Below the pieces are notes generated by a model. That model made no database searches. It was not told the origin of the DNA and saw nothing but the letters and a program-made list of their open reading frames with translations. From DATLNF01 sp046590575 (lineage in GTDB: Bacteria > Actinomycetota > Actinomycetes > BP-191): a stretch of DNA of 16,186 nucleotides. Shown in pieces: positions 1 to 7,069 of this stretch (position 1 is the first letter of the stretch; the number at the start of each line of letters is the position of its first letter). A program made the translations under genes and the position numbers. The DNA is taken from NCBI GenBank assembly GCA_046590575.1, contig JBKJUS010000222.1, forward strand, positions 1 through 16,186, given 5' to 3'.

Positions 1-153
1 CCAGGAGATCAAGGAGTTCCTCGAGAACCCGGCCAAGTTTCAGGCGCTCGGCGCGAAGATCCCGGCGGGCCGTAGAGGAGGACGCCCTTCGGGATCTTCG
101 CGCCGAGCGCCTGAAACTTGGCCGGGTTCTCGAGGAACTCCTTGATCTCCTGG
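1..153. repeat. Fold-back inverted duplication at the contig edge
   Basis: Bases 1-64 are the exact reverse complement of bases 90-153, separated by a 25-base unique spacer (65-89). The right arm is genuine ftsH coding sequence on the minus strand. The left arm re-reads the same stretch in the opposite direction and replaces the rest of the ftsH ATPase domain. A perfect 64-bp hairpin inside the P-loop of an essential gene, at the extreme end of the sequence, is what a template-switching amplification chimera or an assembly error produces. The repeat may extend beyond base 1. Confidence 0.93.
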
Positions 154-662
154 AGCTCTTCGATGGCCTCATCGGCACCAGCGACGTCGGCGAAGGTGGT
201 CTTGGGCGTGTCCTTGGTGACCAGCTTGGCCTTGGACTTGCCGAAGTTCATGACCCGCGAGCCGCCGCCCTGCATCTGGTTCATGACGAAGAACAGGATG
301 AAGACGATGACCGCGATGGGCAGCAGGCTGAACAGCAGGCTGACCAGCACATTGTCGCCGCTGACCTTGACGCCGGAACTGTCGGCGCCGGCCTCCTTGA
401 TCGCCAACTGGAGCTCGTCAGCCTGCTCGAAAGCGAAGTCGGCGCGGAACTTCTCGCCGTCCTTCGTCTCGATCTCGACCCGCTGCTCCTTGTCGAAGAT
501 CTTGCCGGTCTTCACCTCGCGCGCCGCGATCTTGTCCTGGACGAAGGACAGCGGCCGGCTTTTCGCACCGTCAGGTCGGGCGAAGCTGATGAACACGAGC
601 ACGAGCAGCAGCGTGACCACGATGAAAGGGAAGGGCCCGCGCGCGTAACGTCTAACGTTCAC
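9..662 (-). CDS. ftsH: ATP-dependent zinc metalloprotease FtsH, truncated N-terminal part
   Basis: FtsH is a membrane-anchored hexameric AAA+ protease that degrades misfolded membrane and regulatory proteins. Seen here are a first membrane helix (about residues 11-28), an extracytoplasmic domain (about 30-106), a second helix (about 107-128), and then the start of the AAA module, with the conserved TFADVAG segment (about 156-162) and LLYGPPG (195-201). After GPPG the expected TGKT is missing: residues 202-217, encoded at 9-59, come from the fold-back duplication and are not FtsH. The Walker A lysine, Walker B, SRH and HEXXH protease domain all lie outside the usable sequence. The start is GTG at 662, because an in-frame TGA sits two codons upstream (668-666). 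There is no strong Shine-Dalgarno. It is the last gene of the hpt-side cluster but has its own promoter. Identity is secure; the 3' truncation is almost certainly artefactual. Confidence 0.93.
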   Translation of the reverse strand: MNVRRYARGPFPFIVVTLLLVLVFISFARPDGAKSRPLSFVQDKIAAREVKTGKIFDKEQRVEIETKDGEKFRADFAFEQADELQLAIKEAGADSSGVKVSGDNVLVSLLFSLLPIAVIVFILFFVMNQMQGGGSRVMNFGKSKAKLVTKDTPKTTFADVAGADEAIEELQEIKEFLENPAKFQALGAKIPKGVLLYGPPGSSRRAPETWPGSRGTP

Positions 663-714
663 TCTTCATCCGGGATCCCGATCCTGCGGACCCCGTCCTC
701 CTGCCGCCTAGAGA

Positions 715-741
715 CCCCGACCTGCCGCCCGCTGGTCGGGG
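715..741 (-). promoter_or_regulatory. Hairpin in the ftsH 5' leader / hpt-ftsH intergenic region
   Basis: CCCCGACC (715-722) and GGTCGGGG (734-741) form a perfect 8-bp GC-rich stem with an 11-nt loop. It lies about 110 nt downstream of the hpt stop and about 30-50 nt downstream of the predicted ftsH transcription start. It could attenuate read-through from hpt or structure the ftsH leader. No U-rich tract follows, so a classical intrinsic terminator is not supported. Confidence 0.4.
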
Positions 742-774
742 TACGGCGGTTTCGTGCGGTCCGTGGATGTCTTC

Positions 775-803
775 ACGGTAACACCGCCTACGTGGGCTCT
801 CAA
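775..803 (-). promoter_or_regulatory. Predicted sigma-70-type promoter of ftsH
   Basis: On the minus strand TTGAGA (803-798) is followed after exactly 17 bases by TACCGT (780-775). These match the -35 TTGNNN and -10 TANNNT patterns of actinobacterial housekeeping promoters. Transcription would start near 768, giving ftsH a leader of roughly 105 nt. It lies between hpt and ftsH, so ftsH can be transcribed separately from the upstream cluster. This is a motif match only. Confidence 0.5.
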
Positions 804-851
804 TTGGAGCGTGTTGTCCACTCGGCGACGTACACCGTGGTCAACGCCTGC

Positions 852-1394
852 TCAGCCCCGGTCGTTCCGGCCCGGATTGAGCGTGGCGAGGTAGGGCAGA
901 TTGCGGTAACGCTCGGCGTGGTCGAGACCGTAGCCCACGACGAAGACGCTGGGCAGGTCGAAGCCGACATAGCGCACCTTGACGTCGACCTCTGCCGCCT
1001 CCGGCTTGCGCAGCAGGGCGCACACCTCCAAGGAGGCCGGCTGACGGCTGCCCAGGTTGCGCAGCAACCAGCTCAGCGTGCGGCCGGAGTCGATGACGTC
1101 CTCGACGACGAGGACGTGTTTACCGGTGATGTCGCGGTCGAGGTCCTTGAGAATGCGCACCACACCGCTCGTCGACGTCCCGCTGCCGTAGGACGACACG
1201 GCCATGAAGTCGACGCTGGTCGGCGTCTTCAGCGCCCGGGCCAGGTCGCCCATGATGATGAACGCGCCTTTGAGCACCCCGACAAGGAGCAGCTCCAGCC
1301 CTTCGTAGTCGGCGTCGATGGACGCCGCGAGCTCGACGACCTTGGCCTTGATCTCCTCCTCGGTGACGAGGATCGGTCCGAGTTCGTCGGGCAC
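852..1394 (-). CDS. hpt: Hypoxanthine (-guanine) phosphoribosyltransferase
   Basis: This purine-salvage enzyme converts hypoxanthine or guanine plus PRPP to IMP or GMP and PPi in the cytoplasm. The type I PRTase PRPP-binding signature VLVVEDVIDSGRT is present in mid-protein. An LKGAFIIMGDLARAL segment and a SYGSGTSTSG flexible-loop segment precede it, as in bacterial Hpt. The length (about 180 aa) is normal. Two GTG starts compete: GTG at 1409, 5 bp after the tilS stop, and GTG at 1394. The second is preferred because GGAGG (1407-1403) lies 8 nt upstream of it, while the first has no ribosome-binding site. The upstream choice would add five residues. The gene is probably co-transcribed with tilS, as in many actinobacteria, where the tilS-hpt-ftsH order is common. 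Confidence 0.93.
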   Translation of the reverse strand: MPDELGPILVTEEEIKAKVVELAASIDADYEGLELLLVGVLKGAFIIMGDLARALKTPTSVDFMAVSSYGSGTSTSGVVRILKDLDRDITGKHVLVVEDVIDSGRTLSWLLRNLGSRQPASLEVCALLRKPEAAEVDVKVRYVGFDLPSVFVVGYGLDHAERYRNLPYLATLNPGRNDRG

Positions 1395-1402
1395 TGGGGG
1401 AG

Positions 1403-1407
1403 CCTCC
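1403..1407 (-). promoter_or_regulatory. Ribosome-binding site that decides the hpt start
   Basis: GGAGG on the minus strand sits 8 nt before GTG at 1394 and overlaps the first codons of the longer alternative reading from GTG at 1409. This supports the shorter Hpt. Confidence 0.55.
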
Positions 1408-1414
1408 ACGCGAG

Positions 1415-2407
1415 TCAGGGCTTCTCGACGACGAGCGTGTCACACCGGCGGACGGCGGCCAAACCTCCGGGGATGGAGATCTCGCGATGGCCGGGCGGGC
1501 CCAGAGCCAGTCCGTCCACCAACTGCACGTGGGTGAGGGTGAGGTCACCGGCCGGCGCGCCGGCCTCGAGCAGCAGCCGGCGTACGACGCGGGACCGCAG
1601 CGCGTCCGGCTCAGCGGCGAGCGGCCTGATGTCGAGCGCAGGCACCCGACCGGCCGGCTGGTGCTCGCACCGGAGCCATGCGTCGAGGGCGAGGCAGTCG
1701 AGGAGGTCGGCGTCAGCGCGGGCCAGCAATGCCGTGCGGGCGAGTGCCGCGGCGATCCCGGGACCTAGCTCAGCCTCGAGCACTGGCAGCACGCGGTGAC
1801 GCACCCGGTTGCGGGTCATCGCCGGGTCGTCGTTGCTCGGGTCCGCCCACGGCTCGAGGCCCTGACGCCGGCACGCCTCGATGAGAGTGGCGTGGGTCAG
1901 GTGCAGCAGCGGTCGACGGATGCCCGCCCGGCTGGCCGGCATGCCGGCGAGCGAGCGGGTGCCCGAGCCGCGGACCAGACCCAGAAGCACCTGCTCGGCC
2001 TGGTCGTCGAGGCTGTGCGCGAGGAAGAGGTGCGCGGATCCGGCTTGTTCAGCAGCGAGTGCGAAAGCTGCGTAACGGACCCGGCGGGCTGCGGCCTCCG
2101 GACCTTCCCCCGCGAGACGAGCGATCGGCGGTCGAATGACCTGCACCTCGGACAGACCCAGCTCCCGAGCCACCGCCGCGACCCGCTCCGCCTGGGCCGC
2201 TGACCCCGGCTGAAGACCGTGGTCGACATGGACGACACCGGCCCGTCGTCCGTGGCGAGGCGCCTCGAACGCGAGCGCGGCGAGAAGGGCAAGGGAATCA
2301 GCGCCGCCGGAGACGCCGGCGAGTACCAGGTCGTCGCTCGCAGTGTCGGGCAGGGCCCTGCGCACCGCGAGACGGACCGCGGCGACCGAGGGGTGCGGCT
2401 CAGGCAC
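1415..2407 (-). CDS. tilS: tRNA(Ile)-lysidine synthetase TilS
   Basis: TilS adenylates C34 of tRNA-Ile(CAU) and attaches lysine, which converts its codon specificity from AUG to AUA; it is normally essential. The N-terminal PP-loop ATPase signature SGGADS is at residues 33-38, followed by VHVDHGL near residue 58 and FLAHSLDDQAEQVLLGLVRG in the expected places. The C-terminal part is short, as usual in actinobacteria, giving about 330 aa. I place the start at GTG 2407, where the protein begins VPEPHPSVAAVRLAVRRAL. The open frame continues further upstream, but that part is antisense-like low-complexity sequence inside the preceding gene. The start overlaps the stop of the upstream metalloprotease gene by 8 bp, which implies translational coupling. 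No clear Shine-Dalgarno is visible. Confidence 0.92.
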   Translation of the reverse strand: MPEPHPSVAAVRLAVRRALPDTASDDLVLAGVSGGADSLALLAALAFEAPRHGRRAGVVHVDHGLQPGSAAQAERVAAVARELGLSEVQVIRPPIARLAGEGPEAAARRVRYAAFALAAEQAGSAHLFLAHSLDDQAEQVLLGLVRGSGTRSLAGMPASRAGIRRPLLHLTHATLIEACRRQGLEPWADPSNDDPAMTRNRVRHRVLPVLEAELGPGIAAALARTALLARADADLLDCLALDAWLRCEHQPAGRVPALDIRPLAAEPDALRSRVVRRLLLEAGAPAGDLTLTHVQLVDGLALGPPGHREISIPGGLAAVRRCDTLVVEKP

Positions 2408-3473
2408 CGTCGGCAGCAGCCGGCAGGGGCCCGAGCACGCGGCGTACCCACGCCTGAGGGTCGCGGATCTCCGCCTCTGTCGGGAGGGTGTCGGGGGACG
2501 TCCAGACCGTGTTGAACCGCGCCATGCCCTCGGCATCGACGACGTGGCGGACGAAGGCGGCGCCCTCGGCGTACTGACGCATCTTGAGGTCGAGCCCGAG
2601 CAACGAGCGAATGATCCGGTCCACCGGCCCGCTCCCCTTGCGGCGGTCGTCGAAACGACGACGGATCTCGACGATCGTGGGTACGACGTCCGGACCGATT
2701 GCATCCATGACGACGTCGGCGTGGCCCTCGAGAAGGCTCATCAGCGCCTGGACCTCCGAGAGCACGGCCCGCTGGGCCGGGGTCTGCACGGCCTCGATCA
2801 TGCTCACCCCGCCACCGCCGGACGCGGCGCTCCGCACCGCACCAGCGGCGGCCTTGAGTCGCCCGAGCAGCTGGGCCGGATCGAGATCGCTCGCCTCAAC
2901 GAACCGCTCGACGAGGCCGCTGAAATGCTCACGGAGCCACGGCACGGCGGTGAACTGGGTGCGGTGCGTCACCTCGTGGAGGGTGACCCAGAGGCGGAAG
3001 TCGTGCGGGTCGACGCCGAGCCGCCGCTCGGTCTCCACGATGTTGGGGGCGACGAGAGTGAGCCGGCCGGGCCCGCCGGCGGCCAGGAACAGCTCGAACT
3101 GCCCGAGCACCCGCGAGGCGACGTAGGACATCAGAGTGCCCACCTGGACGCCGGTGACCTTCGGTCCGACGGCGTTCAGCACACCACCGGCCGAGCGATC
3201 CGCTCGTCTGGCGGTGATCTTCTCGACGAGCGGGGTCAGCACGACCTGGAACCCCTCGACGTTGGCCTGCACCCAGCCGACCCGGTCGACGACGGCCACG
3301 GGGATGTCGAGATCAGGAATGGCCAGGCCGGTGATCGCGGCGACGTGCCCTTCCGCGATGGGCACCAGCCGCCGAAGCTCGGCGCCGATGGCCCGGGCCT
3401 CCTCGGCCGTCGTCGGCGGGCCCGGCCGGACCAGGCGTCGCGCCGTGGAAACAGCGACGTCCCAGTCGATCAT
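2400..3473 (-). CDS. Zinc-dependent metalloprotease-like protein, Zincin_2/DUF2342 family
   Basis: The 357-aa protein has an HEXXH zinc motif (HEVTH, residues 166-170) in the helix LWVTLHEVTHRTQF. A later LLEGHAD (about 247-253) probably supplies a further glutamate ligand. This pattern belongs to the actinobacterial Zincin_2/DUF2342 family, often annotated as a 'putative hydrolase' or 'coenzyme F420 biosynthesis associated' protein. Its substrate is unknown to me. No signal peptide or membrane helix is evident, so it is probably cytoplasmic. The ATG at 3473 lies 5 bp after the stop of the small membrane-protein gene, and its own stop overlaps the start of tilS, so it is inside an operon. The place between dacB and tilS is conserved in actinobacteria as I recall. 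Family assignment is confident; biochemical function is not. Confidence 0.85.
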   Translation of the reverse strand: MIDWDVAVSTARRLVRPGPPTTAEEARAIGAELRRLVPIAEGHVAAITGLAIPDLDIPVAVVDRVGWVQANVEGFQVVLTPLVEKITARRADRSAGGVLNAVGPKVTGVQVGTLMSYVASRVLGQFELFLAAGGPGRLTLVAPNIVETERRLGVDPHDFRLWVTLHEVTHRTQFTAVPWLREHFSGLVERFVEASDLDPAQLLGRLKAAAGAVRSAASGGGGVSMIEAVQTPAQRAVLSEVQALMSLLEGHADVVMDAIGPDVVPTIVEIRRRFDDRRKGSGPVDRIIRSLLGLDLKMRQYAEGAAFVRHVVDAEGMARFNTVWTSPDTLPTEAEIRDPQAWVRRVLGPLPAAADGA

Positions 3474-3478
3474 GCCCG

Positions 3479-3739
3479 CTACTTCGAGCCCCCGCGCTTG
3501 GCGTTGGCCTTGAACCCGCGCGCCTTCACGACGTAGCCGACGACGGTGGCGAGCAGCACGAATACGGCAAGCGCAGCGAGCGCAGCCATGAGCTTGTAGG
3601 TCCAGTTGTCCGCCGGCGTCAGGTCTTCTTGCGACGGCGGGATGTCGACGACCTGGGCGAAGGCGGCCTGAGGAGCGATGAGCCCGATCAGAACCAGCGA
3701 GGTGACGGCGACGGCGAGCGGGCGAAGACGGGATGCCAT
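3479..3739 (-). CDS. Small secreted or membrane protein, one C-terminal helix, unknown function
   Basis: I do not recognise this 86-aa protein. It begins with a basic n-region and hydrophobic stretch (residues 1-28) that looks like a signal peptide cleaved after AFA. A short extracytoplasmic segment with DIPPSQEDLTPADNW follows, then a membrane helix (about 50-71) and a basic cytoplasmic tail rich in K and R, which suggests a type I topology. The frame is open to 3769 with further ATGs at 3757 and 3769. I chose ATG 3739 because a TACGAT -10 hexamer lies 7 nt upstream, consistent with a leaderless mRNA, and because it gives a compact signal peptide. It sits 55 bp after dacB and 5 bp before the metalloprotease gene, so it may partner that product or link to envelope functions. 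Confidence 0.7.
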   Translation of the reverse strand: MASRLRPLAVAVTSLVLIGLIAPQAAFAQVVDIPPSQEDLTPADNWTYKLMAALAALAVFVLLATVVGYVVKARGFKANAKRGGSK

Positions 3740-3746
3740 GGTTTGG

Positions 3747-3752
3747 ATCGTA
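3747..3752 (-). promoter_or_regulatory. -10 element placed for leaderless transcription of the small membrane-protein gene
   Basis: TACGAT on the minus strand is separated by 7 bases from ATG at 3739, so a transcript would begin at or next to the start codon. No convincing -35 is seen. If real, the metalloprotease-tilS-hpt genes have a promoter independent of dacB. Confidence 0.35.
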
Positions 3753-3794
3753 CCCATGGACGCCACCACTGGCGTACTGCCGCGGCGGCCGGGC

Positions 3795-5240
3795 TCAGCC
3801 GGAGCAGCCGCACCGGGCCAACGCGGCAGCGGCCTGGTCGAGCACCTCGGCGCCGATCGTCGCTGACCGGCTGGGCAGTCGGTCAGCGGAGAACGCGAAG
3901 ACCAACTGGCGGCCGTCCACCGTCTCCACCACTCCCGCCAACGTGCTCACGTTGTTGAGCGACCCGGTCTTGGCGCGCACCCGGCCGGCGCCGGCATCGG
4001 CCGGGGCTTCGCCGTAACGCTCTGCAAGGGTGCCATCGAAGCCGCCCACGGGCAGCCCGCTGACCAGCGCCCGCAACGTGGGCTGGTCGACGGAAAGACC
4101 CAGCGCCAGAACTCTGGCCAGCCCAGCCGTCGTGACTCGGTTCAATGGGGAAAGCCCGGAGCCATCGACCAGACCAGCTCCGTCACCAGGTGCGCCGAGC
4201 TCCGACAAGGCCGCCGAGACTCCCTCGGCGGCCCCAGCGAACGTCGCGGGGAGCCCCCGTTCACGTGCGACCAGGTGCGCGAGGGACTCGGCGAGGTTGT
4301 TGTCACTCGCCGCCAGCATGCGCTCGACAAGCGCGGCCACCGTGGGCGACTGCACCCGGCCGATGGGCTGAGCGCCTAGTGGTGCGGTCGCGCGCACGAC
4401 CAGGTCGGGCACCGTGATGCCGCGTCGGCGCAGCAGGTCCCGCAACGCCCGCCCGGCAGCGAGATCCGGCTCGACGTGGCGGTCGGACTCCCCCGGAGTG
4501 ATGCGCCCGCCGTCGACCATGAGGGCGGTAACGGGCGCGACCGATCCCTCCGTGAGGTAGTTGGGCTTCCACGCAGGACCGGTCCGCGGCAGTCCGAACG
4601 CGCCACTGTCGACCGCCACGGCACCCGTGATCTGCGTGATTCCCGCGGCCCGCACTGCATCGGCAAGAACTTCGAGCCTGGCCGGCTGCGGATAGCGCGA
4701 GCGCGTGGCCCCCGCGGGCGACGCGAGAGTGGTGTCGCCGGCGCCGACGAGCAGCAGCCGACCCTCGAGGCGTCCGGACACCAGAGCACCGACCGGTACG
4801 ACGGTCGTCTCCAGCCGACGTTCCGGTCCAAGCACATGGAGCGCAGCGGCGGCCGTCATCACCTTCGCCGTGGACGCCGGCAGCACAGAGAGAGACGCGT
4901 TGCGCGAGTAGAGGACTGTGCCCGTCGCCACGTCCACGACGACCGCACTGACCCGGGGCCCGAGCCGAGGGTCGGCAAACGTCGGGTCGATGGCGGCCGC
5001 GACCGCCCTTCGGGCCAGCACCCCTACACCGGCGTCCAGCGCCCGGCCGAGAAGCGGCAGGGGGGACGGCGTGGGCACTGGCGCGGCTGGGAGTGCGGGA
5101 GTGGGCGAAGGCGCGACGGCGGCGACCAGGGGCACACCGGTTCGCCGCACCTCCACCACGATGCCACCCGCCACAACAGCAGCGACCACGGCGAAGGCGA
5201 CCCATGACGACCCACGGGTGCGCGACTCGTCCGATTGCAT
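3795..5240 (-). CDS. dacB: D-alanyl-D-alanine carboxypeptidase/endopeptidase, PBP4 (DacB) family
   Basis: This is a class C low-molecular-weight penicillin-binding protein (peptidase S13). It trims the terminal D-Ala of peptidoglycan stem peptides and can cleave cross-links outside the membrane. All three active-site motifs are present in the 481-aa reading: SxxK as STAK at residues 123-126, SxN as SDN at 312-314, and KTG at 424-426. An N-terminal hydrophobic segment (about 12-29) should act as a signal anchor, followed by a proline-rich linker (about 43-63). The C-terminus has a CGC pair. The start ATG at 5240 is chosen because it puts the anchor near the N-terminus; an in-frame GTG lies nine bases upstream and the open frame reaches 5309. 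No strong ribosome-binding site is visible. The gene is divergent from ppa across a 77-bp intergenic region. Confidence 0.92.
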   Translation of the reverse strand: MQSDESRTRGSSWVAFAVVAAVVAGGIVVEVRRTGVPLVAAVAPSPTPALPAAPVPTPSPLPLLGRALDAGVGVLARRAVAAAIDPTFADPRLGPRVSAVVVDVATGTVLYSRNASLSVLPASTAKVMTAAAALHVLGPERRLETTVVPVGALVSGRLEGRLLLVGAGDTTLASPAGATRSRYPQPARLEVLADAVRAAGITQITGAVAVDSGAFGLPRTGPAWKPNYLTEGSVAPVTALMVDGGRITPGESDRHVEPDLAAGRALRDLLRRRGITVPDLVVRATAPLGAQPIGRVQSPTVAALVERMLAASDNNLAESLAHLVARERGLPATFAGAAEGVSAALSELGAPGDGAGLVDGSGLSPLNRVTTAGLARVLALGLSVDQPTLRALVSGLPVGGFDGTLAERYGEAPADAGAGRVRAKTGSLNNVSTLAGVVETVDGRQLVFAFSADRLPSRSATIGAEVLDQAAAALARCGCSG

Positions 5241-5317
5241 CCGTCGCACGGAGCTCAGGCCCCTTCTTGTTCTTGCCGCTGGTCGCCGGTCGGTCGGCGT
5301 ACGGCACACTCCACTCT
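5241..5317. promoter_or_regulatory. Divergent dacB-ppa intergenic region
   Basis: The two start codons face away from each other across 77 bp, so promoters for both genes must lie here or overlap the first codons. I see no clear TTGACA/TATAAT-like pair in either direction. TAGAGT (minus strand, 5319-5314, just at the ppa start) could be a -10 for dacB, but without a matching -35. Confidence 0.4.
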
Positions 5318-5812
5318 ATGAACTTCGACGTGACCATCGAGATCCCCAAGGGCACGCGCAACAAGTACGAGATGGACCACAGCACCGGCCGCATCCGGCT
5401 GGACCGCATGCTCTTCACCGCCACGCGCTATCCCGCCGACTACGGGTTCGTCGACGGGACGCTCGGAGAAGACGACGATCCTCTCGATGTCCTGGTGCTG
5501 CTCGACGAGCCGACCTTCCCGGGCTGCCTGATCCACTGCCGGGCGCTCGGGATGTTCCGGATGACCGACGAGAAGGGTGGCGACGACAAGGTCCTCGCCG
5601 TCCCGTCGGACGACCCGCGCATCCTCGCGACCGAGCTCGACGACGTGCCGCCGCACCTCTTGCTGGAGATCCAGCACTTCTTCGAGACCTACAAGGACCT
5701 AGAACCAGGCAAGTCGGTCGAGGGCGCGACCTGGGTGGGCCGCGCCGCGGCCGAGGCTGAGATCCTCGCCTCCCGCCAGCGGCTAGCGGATGCCGGCGGC
5801 CTCCACCCCTGA
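5318..5812 (+). CDS. ppa: Inorganic pyrophosphatase, soluble family I
   Basis: It hydrolyses pyrophosphate to two phosphates in the cytoplasm and pulls biosynthetic reactions forward. The family I signature DDDPLDV is at residues 52-58, with the metal-binding aspartates at 52, 54 and 57. The upstream EIPKGTRNKYE (8-18) and DYGFVDGTLGEDDDPLD context and the downstream DEKGGDDKVLAV segment are typical. At 164 aa it has normal length for the bacterial hexameric enzyme. The start ATG at 5318 gives the canonical N-terminus MNFDVTIEIPKG; upstream open frame is discounted because it reads through the divergent promoter region and dacB. It is the only protein gene on the plus strand and ends 3 bp from the stop of the convergent solute-binding protein gene. 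A membrane pyrophosphatase is also encoded at the right edge. Confidence 0.96.
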   Translation: MNFDVTIEIPKGTRNKYEMDHSTGRIRLDRMLFTATRYPADYGFVDGTLGEDDDPLDVLVLLDEPTFPGCLIHCRALGMFRMTDEKGGDDKVLAVPSDDPRILATELDDVPPHLLLEIQHFFETYKDLEPGKSVEGATWVGRAAAEAEILASRQRLADAGGLHP

Positions 5813-5815
5813 GTA

Positions 5816-7060
5816 CTACCGTTCTTGGGCGAGAACGGTCGCGGTGTCTCTTCCGATCCGTTCGACCGCGGCGTCCAGCGAGAGCTTGCCCGCGAAGAGC
5901 TGGGTGAGGATCTCGCTAGCCGTCTCTTCGGCCTCGTTCCAGCCCGCCGCGCCTGGCATCGCGCGCACGGTCGGCAACGCGTCGAGGTAGACCTGCCCCG
6001 ACTTCGGCGCGGCGGCGGGATCGAGGAAGACCGGCGACTCGGCCAGCGACTGTCGGCTCGGCACCGTGCGACCGGTCCGGGCGAGCACGGTCGCGCCTTC
6101 GTCACTCACGGCGTACTCCGCGAAAGCGCGACCCAGCGCCCGGTTCCTCGACTTTGCCGCCACGCAGTAGCCGTCGGAGTGCAGGACGCTTGTCGCCGTC
6201 TCCTTCTTCGGCACGCCGACGACGTCGAAATCGAGCCCGTCGGTCTTGCGCAGTGACGGCACCACCCGGCGGCTTTCCAGCAACATCGCCGTGCGCCCCG
6301 CAATGAATGCTTCCTCCGGCTCCTGCGCAGCGCGCTGGGTGGCGTCGAGACCGGTCCTCTGCAGATCGAGCAGGAATTGCACCGCCTCCCTCGCCTTGGG
6401 GCTGTCGAGGGTGACCTTCGCCGGCTCTGCCTGATCGTCAACGATCTCGCCACCATTGCTCCAGACGAACGGCGCGAGTCGGATCAGCTCGGTCTCGAAG
6501 CCCACCGCCTCGACGCCCTTGGCCTGCAGCGCCCGCGCCGTCGCAAGCATGTCGTCCCAGGTCCAGCCCGGCTCCGGCAGCGCAACACCCGTCTTCGCGA
6601 AGAGAGCCGTGTTGAAGTAGATGACCATGCTGGAGGCGTTCTGCGGCAGGCACTGCAGCTGGCCATCCCTGGTGAACGCCGACACGGTGGAGGGGTAGAG
6701 CCCCTTCGCCGCGCTCACATCCACTGCGTCGATGACCTCCGGCCGCGCGAACGACCCGAGCCGCCGGTAGTTGATGAGAAAGACATCAGGCGGGTTGCCG
6801 GCCGCAAACGACGTCGCGAGCTTGGCGATGTGGTCACCCTGAGAAGCGACAGGCACGAGGGTCACCGACGTGCCGGGATGACTTGCCTCGAAGGCGCTGA
6901 CGAGCTCCTGCGCGGCCGCGATCTCGCTGTCGCCGCCCGAGAGCTGCACCGTGATCGATCCGCCCGACTGGCTGTCTGACTTCTTCACGCCCGAGCTGCA
7001 GGCGGCCGTCCCGAACAGCGCGAGCGCGGCCAGAAACCCCGTCGTCCAGCGATGCGTCAT
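5816..7060 (-). CDS. Extracellular solute-binding lipoprotein, family 1 (carbohydrate ABC-type)
   Basis: The 414-aa protein starts with a signal peptide ending TAAC at residues 18-21, a lipobox-like cysteine followed by a Ser/Gly/Lys-rich linker, so it is probably anchored to the outer face of the membrane. The mature part has the type I sugar-binding-protein layout: AAAQELVSAFEASHPG near residue 50, GNPPDVFLINYRRLG, an SSMVIYFNTALFAKTG segment, and PGWTWDDMLATARAL. This is the MalE/UgpB-like family; the ligand cannot be inferred. Such proteins usually sit beside two permease genes, but none is present, so it is an orphan that may use a transporter encoded elsewhere. ATG 7060 lies 9 bp after the stop of the upstream secreted-protein gene, implying an operon. 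No obvious Shine-Dalgarno is seen. It converges on ppa. Confidence 0.88.
   Translation of the reverse strand: MTHRWTTGFLAALALFGTAACSSGVKKSDSQSGGSITVQLSGGDSEIAAAQELVSAFEASHPGTSVTLVPVASQGDHIAKLATSFAAGNPPDVFLINYRRLGSFARPEVIDAVDVSAAKGLYPSTVSAFTRDGQLQCLPQNASSMVIYFNTALFAKTGVALPEPGWTWDDMLATARALQAKGVEAVGFETELIRLAPFVWSNGGEIVDDQAEPAKVTLDSPKAREAVQFLLDLQRTGLDATQRAAQEPEEAFIAGRTAMLLESRRVVPSLRKTDGLDFDVVGVPKKETATSVLHSDGYCVAAKSRNRALGRAFAEYAVSDEGATVLARTGRTVPSRQSLAESPVFLDPAAAPKSGQVYLDALPTVRAMPGAAGWNEAEETASEILTQLFAGKLSLDAAVERIGRDTATVLAQER
5818..5839. terminator. Possible bidirectional terminator hairpin between ppa and the binding-protein gene
   Basis: ACCGTTCT (5818-5825) pairs perfectly with AGAACGGT (5832-5839) across a 6-nt loop. 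It begins 6 bases after the ppa stop and lies within the last codons of the convergent gene. No U tract follows on either strand, so its strength as an intrinsic terminator is uncertain. Confidence 0.4.
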
Positions 7061-7069
7061 GCAGAGACC

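Noticed and set aside
652..669. Five-codon upstream ORF (MKSER) overlapping the ftsH start on the minus strand
   Set aside because: ATG at 669 has no properly spaced ribosome-binding site and such short frames arise by chance. It is noted only as context for the ftsH leader.
671..680. CGGGATCCCG palindrome just upstream of ftsH as an operator
   Set aside because: A single 10-bp palindrome is expected by chance in GC-rich DNA, and there is no second copy nearby.
792..1799. A 335-codon plus-strand open frame opposite hpt and tilS
   Set aside because: It is antisense to two clear enzymes and its low-complexity Arg/Ser/Ala tail is typical of spurious frames.
2408..2704. Longer TilS with a 99-residue N-terminal extension
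   Set aside because: The extension is entirely antisense-like frame within the metalloprotease gene. TilS homology begins about 25 residues before SGGADS, matching the GTG at 2407.
2343..3536. A 397-codon plus-strand open frame opposite the metalloprotease and tilS start
   Set aside because: It is a high-GC shadow with no motif and no ribosome-binding site, while the minus strand encodes a coherent HEXXH protein.
5318..5812. Upstream in-frame start for ppa at 5093
   Set aside because: The added 75 residues run through the dacB 5' end and the intergenic region and do not resemble pyrophosphatase. The family N-terminus starts at MNFD.
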